Positions 1-11,808 of a DNA stretch of 64,000 nucleotides are shown one piece after another; positions within the stretch are counted from its first letter, which is position 1; each line of letters starts with the position of its first letter. The notes below the pieces were generated by a model. That model was not told the origin of the DNA, ran no database searches, and saw only the letters and a list, made by a program, of their open reading frames with translations. The position numbers were made by a program, and so were the translations under genes. The stretch comes from Phallusia fumigata (taxonomy: Eukaryota > Chordata > Ascidiacea > Phlebobranchia > Ascidiidae), in contig QXVZ01017280.1 in NCBI GenBank assembly GCA_008931825.1, positions 1-64,000 on the forward strand, written 5' to 3'.

Positions 1-80
1 AAAATGTTTGCTTTCAAAACAAAATGTTTACATCGAAAAACAATGTTTGCACTGAAAAAAAATGTTTGCAAAAAAATTGT
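1..80. repeat. Imperfect short tandem repeat at left edge
   Basis: Four degenerate copies of a unit close to AAAATGTTTGC plus an A-rich or C-rich spacer occur in the first 80 bases, at a spacing of roughly 17-22 bp. The array may continue to the left of the window. It is not coding in any frame I can defend. Confidence 0.5.
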
Positions 81-606
81 AGAATTGTACTTGTGGGCCA
101 CCGTATTAACTAGATCCATCGCAAAAAACGGTTTAGAATCTGATATATTTTCTAATCGATGTGATATGATGTGAGGGGCAAATAAGCTTTGAAAAGCTGC
201 TTCACAAAAAAGTGTCGCTGAACCAGGTTACGGCAATAAAAGTACTTTATTATTTACATTTGAACAAAGAACCTTTATTTATTGTCAAAACACGCCAGGT
301 GTTGCCGTGTTTTTGTTACAATCACAAGCGGTGAAAAAAAAACATCGACAAGTCAAGTTAGCGTCCCCGTATTGTTGGTCACCTTGCGACTGTTCTAAAA
401 TGTATGTGTGTGGAATGGTGACAACCAGCCAATGAAGAAAAAATAATTGTTACGTCGCGAGCCACCGAGCCATTCGAACATGTTATTATTTGTATAGTTT
501 ACATTTAAAATGGAATTGTTTTTTGACGTTTAATTTTATTAGATGAGAAACAGTTGCTAGTGCAAAAGTTAATTGAAAATAACTAATAAAAAATAGGCAA
601 AGCAAC

Positions 607-894
607 ATGGCAGTTGATGAACGCATTGCAGCTTTGCATCACTTAACAGAACAAAGATTCATCAAAGGTAAAAACGGTGTCGAAGAATTTGCAAAAGATC
701 TGATGAAGGCGGCGAAATACGATGATATGGTGTACATCCGCAAAGTGTACAGAGAAAGTCAACTCGAAAACGAATGGCAAACAATCACAAAAGATGCATG
801 GGACAGATTTTTGGAGGATTATATGGAAAGTCCTGACAAACCTGGCAAACATTTCAAACTATGGGCTTCCAGAAATGGATGCCTAAATACTTAG
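607..894 (+). CDS. Small unrecognised protein, 95 aa
   Basis: This is an intact ATG-to-TAG frame in a good start context (A at -3, G at +4), directly after an AG that could accept a spliced leader (AATAG, then GCAAAGCAAC before the ATG). The product is soluble, charged and apparently helical, with motifs such as EEFAKDLMKAAKYDD and KDAWDRFLEDYMES. It has no signal peptide or membrane segment. I recognise no family. Composition looks more coding-like than the surrounding DNA, but nothing else proves it. A GT (CCG|GTAAAAG) follows shortly after the stop, so the exon could also be the end of a spliced transcript. The next gene on the same strand starts about 500 bp downstream, with a MITE between them. 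Confidence 0.45.
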   Translation: MAVDERIAALHHLTEQRFIKGKNGVEEFAKDLMKAAKYDDMVYIRKVYRESQLENEWQTITKDAWDRFLEDYMESPDKPGKHFKLWASRNGCLNT

Positions 895-1024
895 ACTTCC
901 GGTAAAAGTTTTTACCTTTGTGGGTTTCTCTTATACATCGAGTTTTTTTGTTTTATTTGGTTTAATTATGTGTGCCTACTGTGTGTAAACTTCGTATGGC
1001 GACTTGATAAGCAAAACTCCAATG

Positions 1025-1317
1025 CACGGGTGGCAACCTTTTTACAGAGGGGTCAAATACAATCAATCGAATTAGACCACGGCCGCACAACTATTTATCA
1101 TAACTTTACTTTGTTTTATTGCATGTCAATGACGCTGGTTTTTGAAGACTGAGAATGATCATTTCGTTTACAATGAAAAAAAAGTGTGATATTCATAATT
1201 TAACGTCCGCTTTACGTTTTAACTGTTCTTTGGTGGGTTGCGCGGGCCGCATAATTTCTACTGGCTGGCCGCACTATATCAGTTGGCGGCCCGCATGCCG
1301 CATGTTGCACACCCCTG
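1025..1317. mobile_element. hAT-type MITE, ~293 bp
   Basis: The left end reads CACGGGTGGCAACC and the right end, reverse complemented, CAGGGGTGTGCAAC, so the termini form imperfect inverted repeats of the hAT style. The 8 bases outside each end are CTCCAATG and TTCTAATG, matching at 6 of 8, as expected for an aged hAT target duplication. The interior has no coding capacity. A short match to its right arm (GGCGGCCCGCAT) recurs near 61374. Confidence 0.6.
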
Positions 1318-1418
1318 TTCTAATGCACTGTAAATATTCATGATTACTTTTTTAATCGATTTTTAGCAACACATTAACGATTTATACATTGCTTGGTTAA
1401 GTTTTGTGGGTAACAAAA

Positions 1419-2830
1419 ATGCCGTTGGCGTACGATGTACTGAAAAAATTTAAATACCAATTTGAAACAACAGCTCCATGGTGGGAAATGTTGTTGTTGG
1501 TTTCCGCAGTCCTTCTCGTGTTGATCGGACAGTTCACTGCGAACTACATTCCTGGATCAGAAGACAAGTTTGTATCATGCTGTAAGTATGCTTGTCAATT
1601 GTTGCATGCGTTTTTTTCAATAGTGGCAACATTGGTAATTAGCAAAGGTTACTGCATATGAACACTTAACAATGGTTCATTCCACTGATAACAGTCCGTT
1701 GTAGGTGAACAGGACTCTTACAATAATACTGTAAATGGATCGGAAAGCGACGTTGGTGCATCGTCTGGGACAAAAAATGGTATAATAATTTTAAGCCTAA
1801 TTTGATTTGCAATTGTAGTTATAAGTTAACATTTTTGATAAAATGTTTGCTTAGTTCATATGTTGTTGATAGGAACAGACTCCGACACTTTTTTCCCAGA
1901 AACATTGATTCGATGTCGTCCCGAAAAAATAGGTTTGTACATTTCGACCATTTTTCGAATTTTGAAGCCGATTTACAAGTGTTTTATTGGTAGCTGTAGG
2001 AGATTTCAGTTGATTAGTAGTTGAACAGACCATTACAGAAAACTTTTACTTTAGCAGAGCCGCATGCAGTTGCTGCATGTGTTTTTCAAACATCCTGGAT
2101 ACAGCAAGGGCTCGGCACTTACATCACCATACTAGGTTCGTTGTTTGGCTTCGTCGTCTTAGCATGGAGATTACATCCGGAGGCAAATGCAATGTTAAGC
2201 GATTGGCGATCTTTGTTCGACGAACTCCCAAGTATCTCTCCCGAGGATATTGAAAATGTTAACATGGCAATGAATAAACCTGTTAATAACAGGAAACAGA
2301 CACCAAAAACACTTTTAGTCGAGAAATTGCGGGAAATCGTGAGAGACTCCCAATTAAGGGATAAACATTCGAGTCTTTATAAAATAACCTCATACATTTG
2401 GAAAGCTGGTTTGACCTTAGTAATTTTTTTGATGTTTGCTTATTGTCTCTATATTTTAAAATTTGGTTTTGTCTGCAAAACAAAAAACCTTGAGCCGAAA
2501 GTATTTTACTGTATTTTGAAGCATTACAGAAGTTCTTCAACTAATTTATACCTATGTTTGTCAATATGTGTCGCAGCTTTATTGATCATGTTTGCAGCCC
2601 ACTGGGTGCTGCAATATGAAAAATTTGGAACCCCTAAGTACATGATAACCATGCTGTCAAAACAAAAACATGTGGATCACGACCTTTTTAAACCTAGGCA
2701 ACACGACACTAATGCTGCTGGTGAATCTCCTGCTGGTATTTTGCGTTTTCTTGTGACACTCATAAGTTATCTTCGGTTTGCGTGTGTAGCGGTGTGTGCA
2801 CTGTGTTGTTTTTGTTCGTGGTTACGGTAG
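1419..2830 (+). CDS. LRRC8/pannexin-like channel-domain protein without LRRs
   Basis: Four exons (1419-1581, 1705-1779, 1873-1932, 2055-2830) join in frame to give 357 aa. The start at 1419 puts the LRRC8-like PWW motif about 20 residues in (TTAPWWEMLLLVSAVL), followed by TM1 and a D-K-x-x-x-C-C segment like the start of the LRRC8 first extracellular loop. The loop carries three N-glycosylation sequons (NNT, NGS, NGT) and cysteines. TM2 lies in GTYITILGSLFGFVVLAW. After a cytoplasmic loop (KLREIVRDSQLRDKHS), TM3 (IWKAGLTLVIFLMFAYCLYI), a short cysteine-bearing loop and TM4 follow in the LRRC8 order. LRRC8 proteins form volume-regulated anion channels and normally carry ~15 C-terminal LRRs. 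Here the protein ends in a Cys-rich hydrophobic tail and I see no LRR exon downstream. A polyadenylation signal AATAAA lies near 2921. A pannexin- or innexin-like assignment is the alternative. Confidence 0.72.
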
Positions 2831-4464
2831 CGAGTAAGATAGTAAGGTGCAAAATATGACGTCATTGATGTAGATAAATCCGCTAGGCGGTATTGTGCGC
2901 AACTTTCCTCAGAATTATCAAATAAACTACACAACAAACCTTATTGTATCACAGATGATCGCATGAGTTATTGCCGAAACGTTTGATGAATTAAACATGT
3001 CTCGGTCATTTGTGTTTTTCCTGAGCAATGAACTAAAGCGGTGTTGCTCCAACCTACTGCACCCGGGTTGACTACAAAGAAAGTCATTAACTTCAATCAA
3101 TTAAAAAATGATCCAAAAATAATGCAGGTATCTCGTCACTTGACTCATTACGAGCATCCAGGCGTTGCTTTGCCCACTGGGGTAAATGAAAAAATCAAAC
3201 AAACATGCTTCACAAACGTTGTCATATTTCGTTTTTATTTATTTTGTCTAGTATACTGTTTGGTTATATTTATTTCTTGTACTACTTTATCGTTTAAAAA
3301 ATAAACAGTAAGCTTGTTCAGTACAACTGATGCAAGGTTGTCTTTCGTGGTAAGCCGTTATTGCAGATTTCTGAACCGCCTGCAGAACTAGGACGATAAT
3401 CGTGGAAATAAGATCTAGTTGGATGGCGTGAAGAGGTTTCTTTGGCAAGGTTAATACAAACCACTGGATAAAAGGGCCAAGGCTATCGAAATAATTCAAC
3501 ACTACTCTATAGCCCAAGCCGCTGGTTTCATCACTTTGAATTCAATTGCTCGATTACCACCAAAACAAACAAATTTAGTTTTTCTAAATTAATAAAATGA
3601 GTATATTGCAATACAACTGCCCACTCGCGCCCAAAACTGTGTCATTTCAGCAGCGGGACGTTTCTTTTCCGTAAATTTAAAAGTTTAGTTTACATCACAA
3701 TTTAAGCTATTATTTCCGGAGACTCACACTCACAGTAAAAAGAATTTACCCAGGGAAACCATACAAATGCATTTGCGTGCTATGAAAAAACAGACCAGAC
3801 AAAAATAATTACATTGATCAAAAACAACACTTCTTTACTTCGAATTTTTATCCCACAAAAACTGGATGTTCCAATTGTGAAAAAACTGTGGAAATGAAGT
3901 GGAGGCAAAAGCTGTTGGGGCGTTTCACGCAGATGTTTTGGGATTTATTCTCCTGTCGAAAACGCAGCACAACATCAGCACACGTTACGTAGAATGCTTA
4001 TGCACACAACGGTTTATGTAACTGACGACACAAGATGGTAACCGGCACAATAATGAACTTACAGTATTTATCTTAAAACACTACAGCTGTCACTTTCAAG
4101 GGCCTGCTCGTAGCAGCCAAAATCGTCTGTGCAACGCAATGCCTACATCAGATATTGTGGTCTGCACGGACAGTAATCAGTTTAATATTCAATATAGGAT
4201 ATTTTTTGCCATTTCCCTGGCAAAATACACAGCAAAAAAATCTTTGATAGAATTTCAAGCTGTTGCCTGGGACGCTTACAATTCATCCGACTAGTTTCAA
4301 GTGTTTATGTAGATCAAGCGCCTAATCAATCGGATGAAGAGCATTGTCAGCTTTGTAAGAAAAACGTAATGTGGTAACATAAGTTGTTTACACACGCAAC
4401 CGAACCAATTCCACCACATAAGTGAATCGGCAATTACTCTTTTACTTTTTGTTTAAATAATAAT
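2831..4464. other. Intergenic, no gene seen; SINE body fragment
   Basis: This stretch separates the channel gene from the convergent 3' end of RBM28. Bases 3001-3100 match the body of the SINE described at 35588-35864 (shared CTGAGCAA, TTGCTCC and GGGTTGA blocks), in plus orientation but without the tRNA-like head. A 17-base string GAGTTATTGCCGAAACG at 2965-2981 recurs in reverse complement near 63510-63526. I see no other feature. Confidence 0.5.
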
Positions 4465-7400
4465 TTAGTTTTCAAACCACTTCGGTTTCAGATTCCCGCT
4501 TCCGCCAGATTTAAATTTATTCGCGTATTTCGCAACTAATGAGTTGAACTCCTTGTCCTCGCGCAAATCCTTCGACATTTTTCCTTTGTGACGTTTTCCA
4601 GCAGACACAGTGACGTCACTCTTAACCGGCGCAGGCGGTCGCTTTTTCCTGTCGACACCAGGAGGCGCTCTCGCCTGTTTGTTCAGTTTCTTACTGATCC
4701 GGAGCTGCTCAAGAACCTGACCTTTGTTCCGCTTTCGAATTTTTGGTCCCGTGTGTTTCGGCATGCGTAATTTCTTGCCACTAGAGGTCGTGCCGGTGCT
4801 GCCTTGATACGGTTTCTTCTCTCGCGGTGCAACGTCACCCTCGTGAGCCTTCTTCCTTTTTCTCTCGACTCCTCCTTCGCCGCTTTTTTCCTTCTCTCTC
4901 CTGTCACATTTTCGCTCCCAGCGCTTCTGTCGTTTAGAGGCGGGGGTTTCCCCTTCTGCGCTACCACCCTCGGGCCGCATTCTCCGTTGCAAATCGTTTT
5001 TGGCCAACTGACGTTTGCGCCGCTGCCGCTGGGTGGCGAGCGCGAGCTTGTTCTCGAGGGAGAACTCGACGATGGGTCGCTTGGTGGCGCTAAACACTTT
5101 AGGGTTGTTGTTGACATCCCGAAGCCCCGCCAGTGCATGTTCATGTTTGGTAAAGTTAATGAAGCCAAATCCTAAGGATCTCGCCACACCGTCAGAGTTC
5201 ACATTGTTACGATCCCGCATAACTCTTGCTTCTATGATTTTTGCTCCTTTTACAGCCTTCAGGAAAACTTCCTATGAAAGAGGATTGAAAAAGATTTTAA
5301 TAATTGACTGTATCATTTGTACAATATGCCATTGATAGTTTTTTGATGATGTAGATTACTTGGTCTCAAAAAGAAGATACAAGCCAGTACTTGTGTGTAA
5401 AACATTTTCTACATTTTGACAAACATAGAAAATGTTATCATTTGCCGAAACGTGAAAACTGTGTTTCATACAAGTACTGTCTTGTATCTTCTTATTAAAA
5501 CAATTTAAAACCATGAGTTTTGTACTTAGATTGGCTAAGTCTGGGAAATGTACCAATAGTAGCAGCAGTATTATCATCAAAGAAACAACACTGCACCATA
5601 AGCTTTTTTCACCATGGAAGCATGGCGTCTGGTTATTGCAAAATGATTTGTGTTACAAGTTAACCTCGAAACCTCACTCAATTTTTTCGCCCTCCCAACA
5701 ATACATATCTGTCTTTTGTAGCAGAAAACTGATTATATATCGCCACCTTGTCTCAATCAAACATAGCGAATTAAAGTTCTTACTCGAATTTTGTTGTCGT
5801 CAAATGACCTTGGGATATTGTGAACACAAAGTCGTGTATTTGACACAAAGATGTTCGGATTCTTTAACTTCATGCGTTTTGCTTCATCGATTTTCCGACG
5901 CTTGTTGAGTTCGATTTCACTCAGGCCAATTGCTGGTTGCGTCCCTGGACAAGAAGAAAAACTCATACATAATGATGGGAACGCTAAACCTTTGATATGT
6001 GTAATACCTATTTATTATTTAAACTTTGCATTTATAATGTAAAGGGTCTAATTCAGGGTTTCCTCACCTTTTTTGGTCACAGCCCTTTATCAGACAAAGG
6101 CTATGGTGCCTTCATATTAACACTTTGCAATATTTGAAATTGATTTGTGTTCTATGCAGCCACTTACATGTTTTGTACCCTATGAATCCCCCAGGGGTTC
6201 AAAGACCCGTAATTAAGAAACTCTGGGTTATTTGAAGTGTTAGGTACAGGACATGAACATACAGCTAGTTTAAAAGAATTTTTAAATGATTTCTTAAAGT
6301 TGTCTGAAATGCTAAGTAGTTCTAATACAGCAAAATAATTACCTGGCCGGATTAGTCCTTCATTAGCAAGATACAGATTCCTCTTGTCGTCTTTTTCCGT
6401 TTTTTCCTCATGTTCAACTTTGACCTGTTTTCTTGCATCTGATCTGCTCATTGCTACCGATGCAAAAAGCTCTCGACCGTCCAACACAAGTTTCTGTTTG
6501 AAAACGAATGATAAGTAGTCAAAAAGTTATACTATCTTATTAGATGCGCTGGATAGTCATTAGTAAATCTGCTTTACGTCATCAGGTTGGCAGTCCAGCT
6601 GGTATAATAGTGTATGTCGGTGCCTTGTTCAGTGTCAGAGCCAAAGTTAAAACCTTAAGTTTGCAAGAAGCCGCATGAAAATATGTTTTTCAAGCAACAA
6701 CATCTTTTGAGCTAATAACTGAACAAACTGTTACCATCATTGTATACACATGGTAAATTGGTAAGACCACTAGTATATCAAGTGCAATGGATGAACTTAC
6801 AGTAGCCTCATTGTTCAATGTTGAAATGCAATTCTCAGCATCAGTCAGCTTTATATACTGGATGAAGGCACAACCCTTTGATAATCCATTAGCTTGATTG
6901 ATCACAACCTTTGAAGAAACAAACAATATGGGAAAACAATACAAAGTATACGTTCTATAAAATTTATGAAATCATTACAAAGTTGAAAAATAGTAACATA
7001 GTTTTTTAATTCTCAAAACTTCATCCCAAAGTTGATTTAACACATAAATAAGTGGTGTGCATTTAAACTAAAATACTTAAAATACAGTAACAATTCAGTA
7101 GGGGTGTAAAACCCATTGTTTTGGTCACCTTGCAATACTTGATGTCACCAAACTTGCTCATTTCTTCTTCAAGATCTTCTTCTTGGGTGTCGAATGATAG
7201 ATTTCTTATAAACACAGTTTTTCCTTCATGAACATCAGATGAAAAATCCTTGCTTTTCTGTTTTGCTTTTTTCGTAGCTTCGGCGACTGAAATATATAAA
7301 GAACAAAAAATATAATTATATTGCACACAAATCGGATATAGTGAAAACTCTTCAATTTTGTTTTATTGCTTTGGTCATCTTTTCGTCCTTCAAAATATGC

Positions 7401-9394
7401 TTTAGGAAAAAAAACTAATATGTGTTTAAGAAAACAGATGGACAGCAACAAATCAAGAGTTAACTCTAAACAAACTCTTATTTAATGTAACTTACCTTTG
7501 GCCAATTGCTTTTTGTAACTTTTTTTATCTTTCGAATCTTCACTATCCTCATCGACATTGTCATCAGAGTCTTCAGGATCATCAGACATCTCACTATCCT
7601 CTTCCTGTTCATCATCCTCAGCTTCACTTTCATCTACTTCTCCTTCAGATTCCAATCCAGAATCCTCCTCTTCATCTGAAGATTCTTCTTTATCATTTTC
7701 ACCATCCTCTTTTAGGTCTAGAATAGTGAGGAGACAAACACCCATGAATCAACTTATCAAAAACATCTCAAACAACTGAGAGTTATTGCTTATGCTGGGC
7801 TGAGGCATTAGTGTTGATTTAGCTGTTATTTTGACAGTTTGTTAATATTATAAAATTGTTTATTGCAAGTAGCATTTTGCTGGATTAAACACAAAATTAT
7901 GTATTTAAGTAAAATCTAGCAGGCCTGCAGTTACAAGAAACCATGTTGATTCTAAACTAAATTTTAGCTATAAATTTATTAAAACGATTCTGTGTTAAGC
8001 CATCATTTTGTTGAAAAAAGGGCTATTGCATAAAACCTGTACCATCGTTGTCCACAGCACTATCATCTGATTTCTGTGATTCTTGTTGACCCTTCATCTG
8101 TTTGTATTTTTCTCGAGGTAGAGCCCAGTCCACTGCAATCTTTCTCCCCGTTATTTCAGTTTTGTTTAACTCCTCGATCGCTTTTTGTGCCTCAAACACA
8201 TGGGTGTACTGGATGAAACCAAAGCCAAGTTTCTTTCCGTTTGGTTTTGTAGGAATCTGCACATCTGTGATCTCACCATAACTAAAACAACACACAAAGC
8301 ACAAAATATAAAACACACAAAGGTATATATAGGTTTAAAGTTTTCGATTGTGTATGCTGCAAAGAAAGTACTGTAGCAATATTTGCCTTTGATAAAACAA
8401 GTTTACTGCTTAAAATAAAGATTTCAAGGGCCCAGTAATTTAAGATTGATAACATTTTAAACAGCTACATACAACAAATGGGTGTTTTTTTGCTTTTAAA
8501 CATTTTTTTCACTTCTGGCAATTGATTAACAATGTAACATGTAAATGACAAAACAAATTTAAGGGGTTATAGACTTCAGTAATGCAGATTCTAATACTCA
8601 TGTACTGTTAATGCAACTTACATTTCAAAAGCCGACTTCAAATTTTCCTCAGAACAGTTAAAACTGAGGTTCCTTATGATTAAACGGGATCGCTTGGATG
8701 ACTTTCGGAAATCTTTGGACAACGTGTCAACAACTAGGACAGCTTTTACGGTACAATCATCGACAACCTTGCCCGTCAAATTAAAGATTGCTTTTAACGC
8801 TGACTGTTTGTTTGCCATAGAAACATGAAATACTTTGGGGTCTTCGCTGTAAATTGATACCTCTGAACGGGATCCTAAGTTTTTCTTTTTAAAGATCTCC
8901 TTCAACTTGGATTTGGTAAAGTTTGACGGTAGACCGCTAACTGCAACCATACATTTGGATAAAACATCCACTTTTGAAGCAGTTTTTTGTTTGGTGGATT
9001 GCTTGCTAGTTGTGTTAGTGTCCTTAGGGTCATCATTGGTGGCAGTTTCAACAACTTCAAAATCACTGGAAGTTGTGTTCTGCTTTTCCTTTTTTAGTGA
9101 AGCTTTGGAAAATTTCTTTTTTCGAGCAAAACAAACTTTTAGAGCAGTGCCATCAACTTCAAACTTCTCTGATGGGGAATTTACAGCTTTTCGAGCATCT
9201 TCGACAGTTTGGTAACTGACAAGTCCAACATATCGCAATTTTTCAGCATTACTTTCCTCAGAGTCTTTCTTTTTTATGACAAAGCATTTCTTTATGGGTC
9301 CAATTACGCTAAAGACTTCGTTAAGTTGGTCATTTGAGCAGGAGGCAGGAATTCCCTGAACGAAAACTGTTGTATGACTGACGGTTCCCTCCAT
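4465..9394 (-). CDS. RBM28: RBM28 (Nop4-like) nucleolar RNA-binding protein
   Basis: Eight exons on the minus strand (9394-8622, 8281-8037, 7717-7496, 7286-7129, 6908-6801, 6493-6343, 5944-5784, 5271-4465) join in frame to 874 aa; human RBM28 has 759. The family is a nucleolar factor needed for 60S ribosome assembly and snRNP-associated RNA work. RRM1 is at about residues 8-90 (TVFVQGIPAS). The next canonical RRM spans ~236-320 (RLIIRNLSF then GFGFIQY). An acidic D/E/S tract fills exon 3. RRM3 is at ~437-520 (KTVFIRNLSF, GCAFIQY), and RNLYLANEGLIRPG matches the family linker. RRM4 starts at ~588 (RLCVHNIP) and ends with RPIVEFSLEN. The basic tail keeps HTGPKIRKRNKGQV and ends KPKWFEN, like human RSKWFDS. 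The exon 2 donor could alternatively lie a few bases earlier, at GATG|GTACAG. An extra RRM-like segment lies at ~147-222. Confidence 0.93.
5371..5493. mobile_element. Palindromic MITE, copy 1 (123 bp)
   Basis: The element has 24-bp terminal inverted repeats, AAGAAGATACAAGCCAGTAC plus TTGT on the left, matching the right arm at 23 of 24 positions. It lies in the last intron of RBM28. A second copy with an identical left arm is at 55621-55724. The interior is AT-rich and non-coding. I could not settle the target-site duplication, so the superfamily is open. Confidence 0.75.
6054..6225. mobile_element. hAT-type MITE in RBM28 intron (172 bp)
   Basis: The left end CAGGGTTTCCTC pairs with a right end that reads CAGAGTTTCTTA in reverse complement. 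The flanking octamers GTCTAATT and GGTTATTT agree at 5 of 8 positions, so the insertion is probably old. It sits in the intron between RBM28 exons 6 and 7 and has no coding capacity. Confidence 0.5.
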
Positions 9395-11358
9395 TTTAAC
9401 ACAGATATCTAAGTTTAGAAGACGGAAACAGATTTAACAAAATAAAACAAAAGATTACGACAACAAGCTCTGCTTTGACAAATAACAAAAATAACACACG
9501 CTTTCCTATTTACAGAAAATTATTTCTGTTTCAGTTTACCATCACACGAATACATATACACGTGTTAGGGGTTGAAATTTCACAGTTCTTCCTGCGATAG
9601 TGCCGCTTACCACAAATATGTTTGCAGATGATAAAATTAGCAAGACAAGTTTGATGTAAAGTAAATTTTAAACCAATATTGGTTTAAAAATTTAATAATT
9701 AATACAACAAAATGAAAACTAACACATGATTTTACACAAGTATGGTACATGCGTTTTATTCATAAATGTTTATGAAACACTTTTGTAATAACCTAAAAAA
9801 AAACTAGTAACGAATTGGGGAATTTACCAAAAACTTTGTTTGTTTTTGTTAAAAGAGCCAAATTTTTAAATCAGTCTGGGATGTTTTAAATTTATCTCTG
9901 TCGTAGCTTGATATTAAATGAAAGTGAACCGGTATTGACTGCACCTGTTTTTTTAAATAGCAAAACTAAAAAAATTGGGTCAAGAGCTAACAATTAAAAT
10001 ATCTTGTTTAGTGTACTTTAATTTAAAGGGGTTATGAACCAGCGAAATACCCTTTTCTGCAGCAATTACCATTTATCAACCAACACAATTCCACGTTTCC
10101 CAGCCTTACCGACACATTTCCTTCAGCGACGGACTTTCGTTAATGATTTGTTTACGTTGGTGTCAGATTTCCTTGTTCATATTTGAACGCACACAACGGA
10201 AAATACATTAGGTCTGTAATGTATCGAAAATGTCAATGCCACCTTCACCTTAATCAAATATAGGCACAAACATATTATGGAACTTTTCATCTTGCGGTAC
10301 CATCTCTGACTAACCATTTATGATTCTTTGTAATTTTACAGCCCAAGTACAAACTATTGTTGCCTCAAAAATCAAATGCAAGTACTTTTCATTACTGAAC
10401 GAAATATTAGAAGCATGGCTATGAAACAACATTCATTGAGAAATCACTGCTTTTAATGGAAATTAAAGCAAAATGCGCTTAAAGGTTTCTTGATTAAGAT
10501 ACACAAGCAACTTTGATGCAAAGAAGGCAATAGTCTTCATGCGTGCATGACACAATTTTGGCAGCCAGTTACGGTACAGTAAGCTGAATATTAAAGTATG
10601 AAAACATATATGCTAAAATATGCATGCTTTTTAATTACTTGACGCAAAACCTAGGAGGCACAGTTCAAAGCCTTTGGGGGTACAAACATCATAAATAACT
10701 GAGGTTGTATTTGTATCACAGACATTAATTCTTAGTAAAAAAAACCTTAAAAAAAAAACTGTACAACAAATACACAACCACATTAATAAATTGAGTGCAC
10801 AAAAATGCCAATTACAGCATGCTTTAATTGCCTTGTTAGTATGTATTTGTTATGGACATTTGGCATGAATAATTAATGATAAAGAGTTGTAAATATTGAC
10901 AAAGCATGCTCCAACATTAGTGCATGGAAATTTAAATTTGACTTGAGCAAAACTGAGTTTGATAACAATCAACTTGAAAAGTTAGAACAGGTTGTTTATG
11001 CTGCTGTTCATTTATAAACAAAAATGTTTCATCACTAACAAATAAATGTTGTAGGTAGTGTCTTACTGATTGGAACATTATTGTTGTTACTCAATAATAG
11101 GAATTACTCCTAGATAAAGTTTACTAGAAGTGAAGTATTTTAAGGCACATGATTTAATAAATAGCTTGGATATTTAACCAAACTTTTTTGTCAGTTACTT
11201 TCCAACTAATACTATGTGTGGCAAACTTTTTTTTCTAGAATCTCATAGAATTTTTAGGTCATGTTCCTTTGGCATAAAATATGACCAACTACAAGACATG
11301 GGCAGTTATGGGCGCTGCACAATTATTGCAATAAATGTTTTTGTGTTTGTTTTGCCAA
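9395..11358. other. Intergenic RBM28-PPP1R2, no gene seen
   Basis: About 2 kb of AT-rich DNA between the RBM28 start and the PPP1R2 stop. It holds the RBM28 promoter next to 9395 and, presumably, the PPP1R2 3' UTR near 11358. I see no exon with coding character, no RNA gene and no clear repeat. Confidence 0.5.
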
Positions 11359-11808
11359 TCAGTCATCCTCTAATTCTGCCATCTCTTTTGCAAGAAGCTC
11401 TTTCGCTTTTTTCATCTGCTCTTTCATGTTGTAATGTTGCCTTCTCATCTCCCTAAACTTCCTCCTTTTTTCTCTTTCCTCTGGACTTAACATCTCATCA
11501 TCATCATCAGATCGACCACTTCCACTATCCCGACGTGTACGAAGTGCTTTTGGATCGTTTCCATCGGCTAGTCGCCTTGAAATGTCCTCAGCATCTATGT
11601 TTTCACTCTCCTCGCTGTTAGGTCTGTATGGAGTCTTGGGCTCATCAATTTTCATATGTCCATAGTCCTTATCTGCTGGGTGGTATGTTGCAAGGATATT
11701 CATTTCATCGAATTTTGCATCCTTGTGCTTGTGGTCATGATTCGTGTTGGGTTTCTTTAAAATACTTTTTGCTGGATCTTTGTGGGGTTTCGAGGATGTA
11801 GATGCCAT
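11359..11808 (-). CDS. PPP1R2: Protein phosphatase inhibitor 2 (PPP1R2)
   Basis: A single coding exon encodes 149 aa (vertebrate I-2 is about 205). The family binds and inhibits the catalytic subunit of protein phosphatase 1 as an intrinsically disordered ligand, with release controlled by GSK3 phosphorylation. The PP1-binding SILK motif is at residues 14-18 (KSILK). The next contact, KDAKFDEMNILATYHPADKD at about 29-48, is nearly identical to the vertebrate region. IDEPKTPY (54-61) carries the GSK3-type Thr-Pro at T59. The C-terminal helix that covers the PP1 active site is seen in RRQHYNMKEQMKKA, with H125. Acidic Ser-rich stretches separate them. The start at 11808 is chosen because the family begins just before the SILK motif; a TTTCAATAG acceptor 14-15 bases upstream suggests a 5' UTR intron or spliced-leader site. 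Confidence 0.93.
   Translation of the reverse strand: MASTSSKPHKDPAKSILKKPNTNHDHKHKDAKFDEMNILATYHPADKDYGHMKIDEPKTPYRPNSEESENIDAEDISRRLADGNDPKALRTRRDSGSGRSDDDDEMLSPEEREKRRKFREMRRQHYNMKEQMKKAKELLAKEMAELEDD

Noticed and set aside
7558-7779. Serine-rich open frame on the plus strand
   Set aside because: It is the exact antisense shadow of the acidic tract in RBM28 exon 3.
5272-8621. C/D-box snoRNAs in RBM28 introns
   Set aside because: A TGATGA occurs near 6587 on the minus strand, but I found no CTGA box at a suitable distance and no terminal stem.
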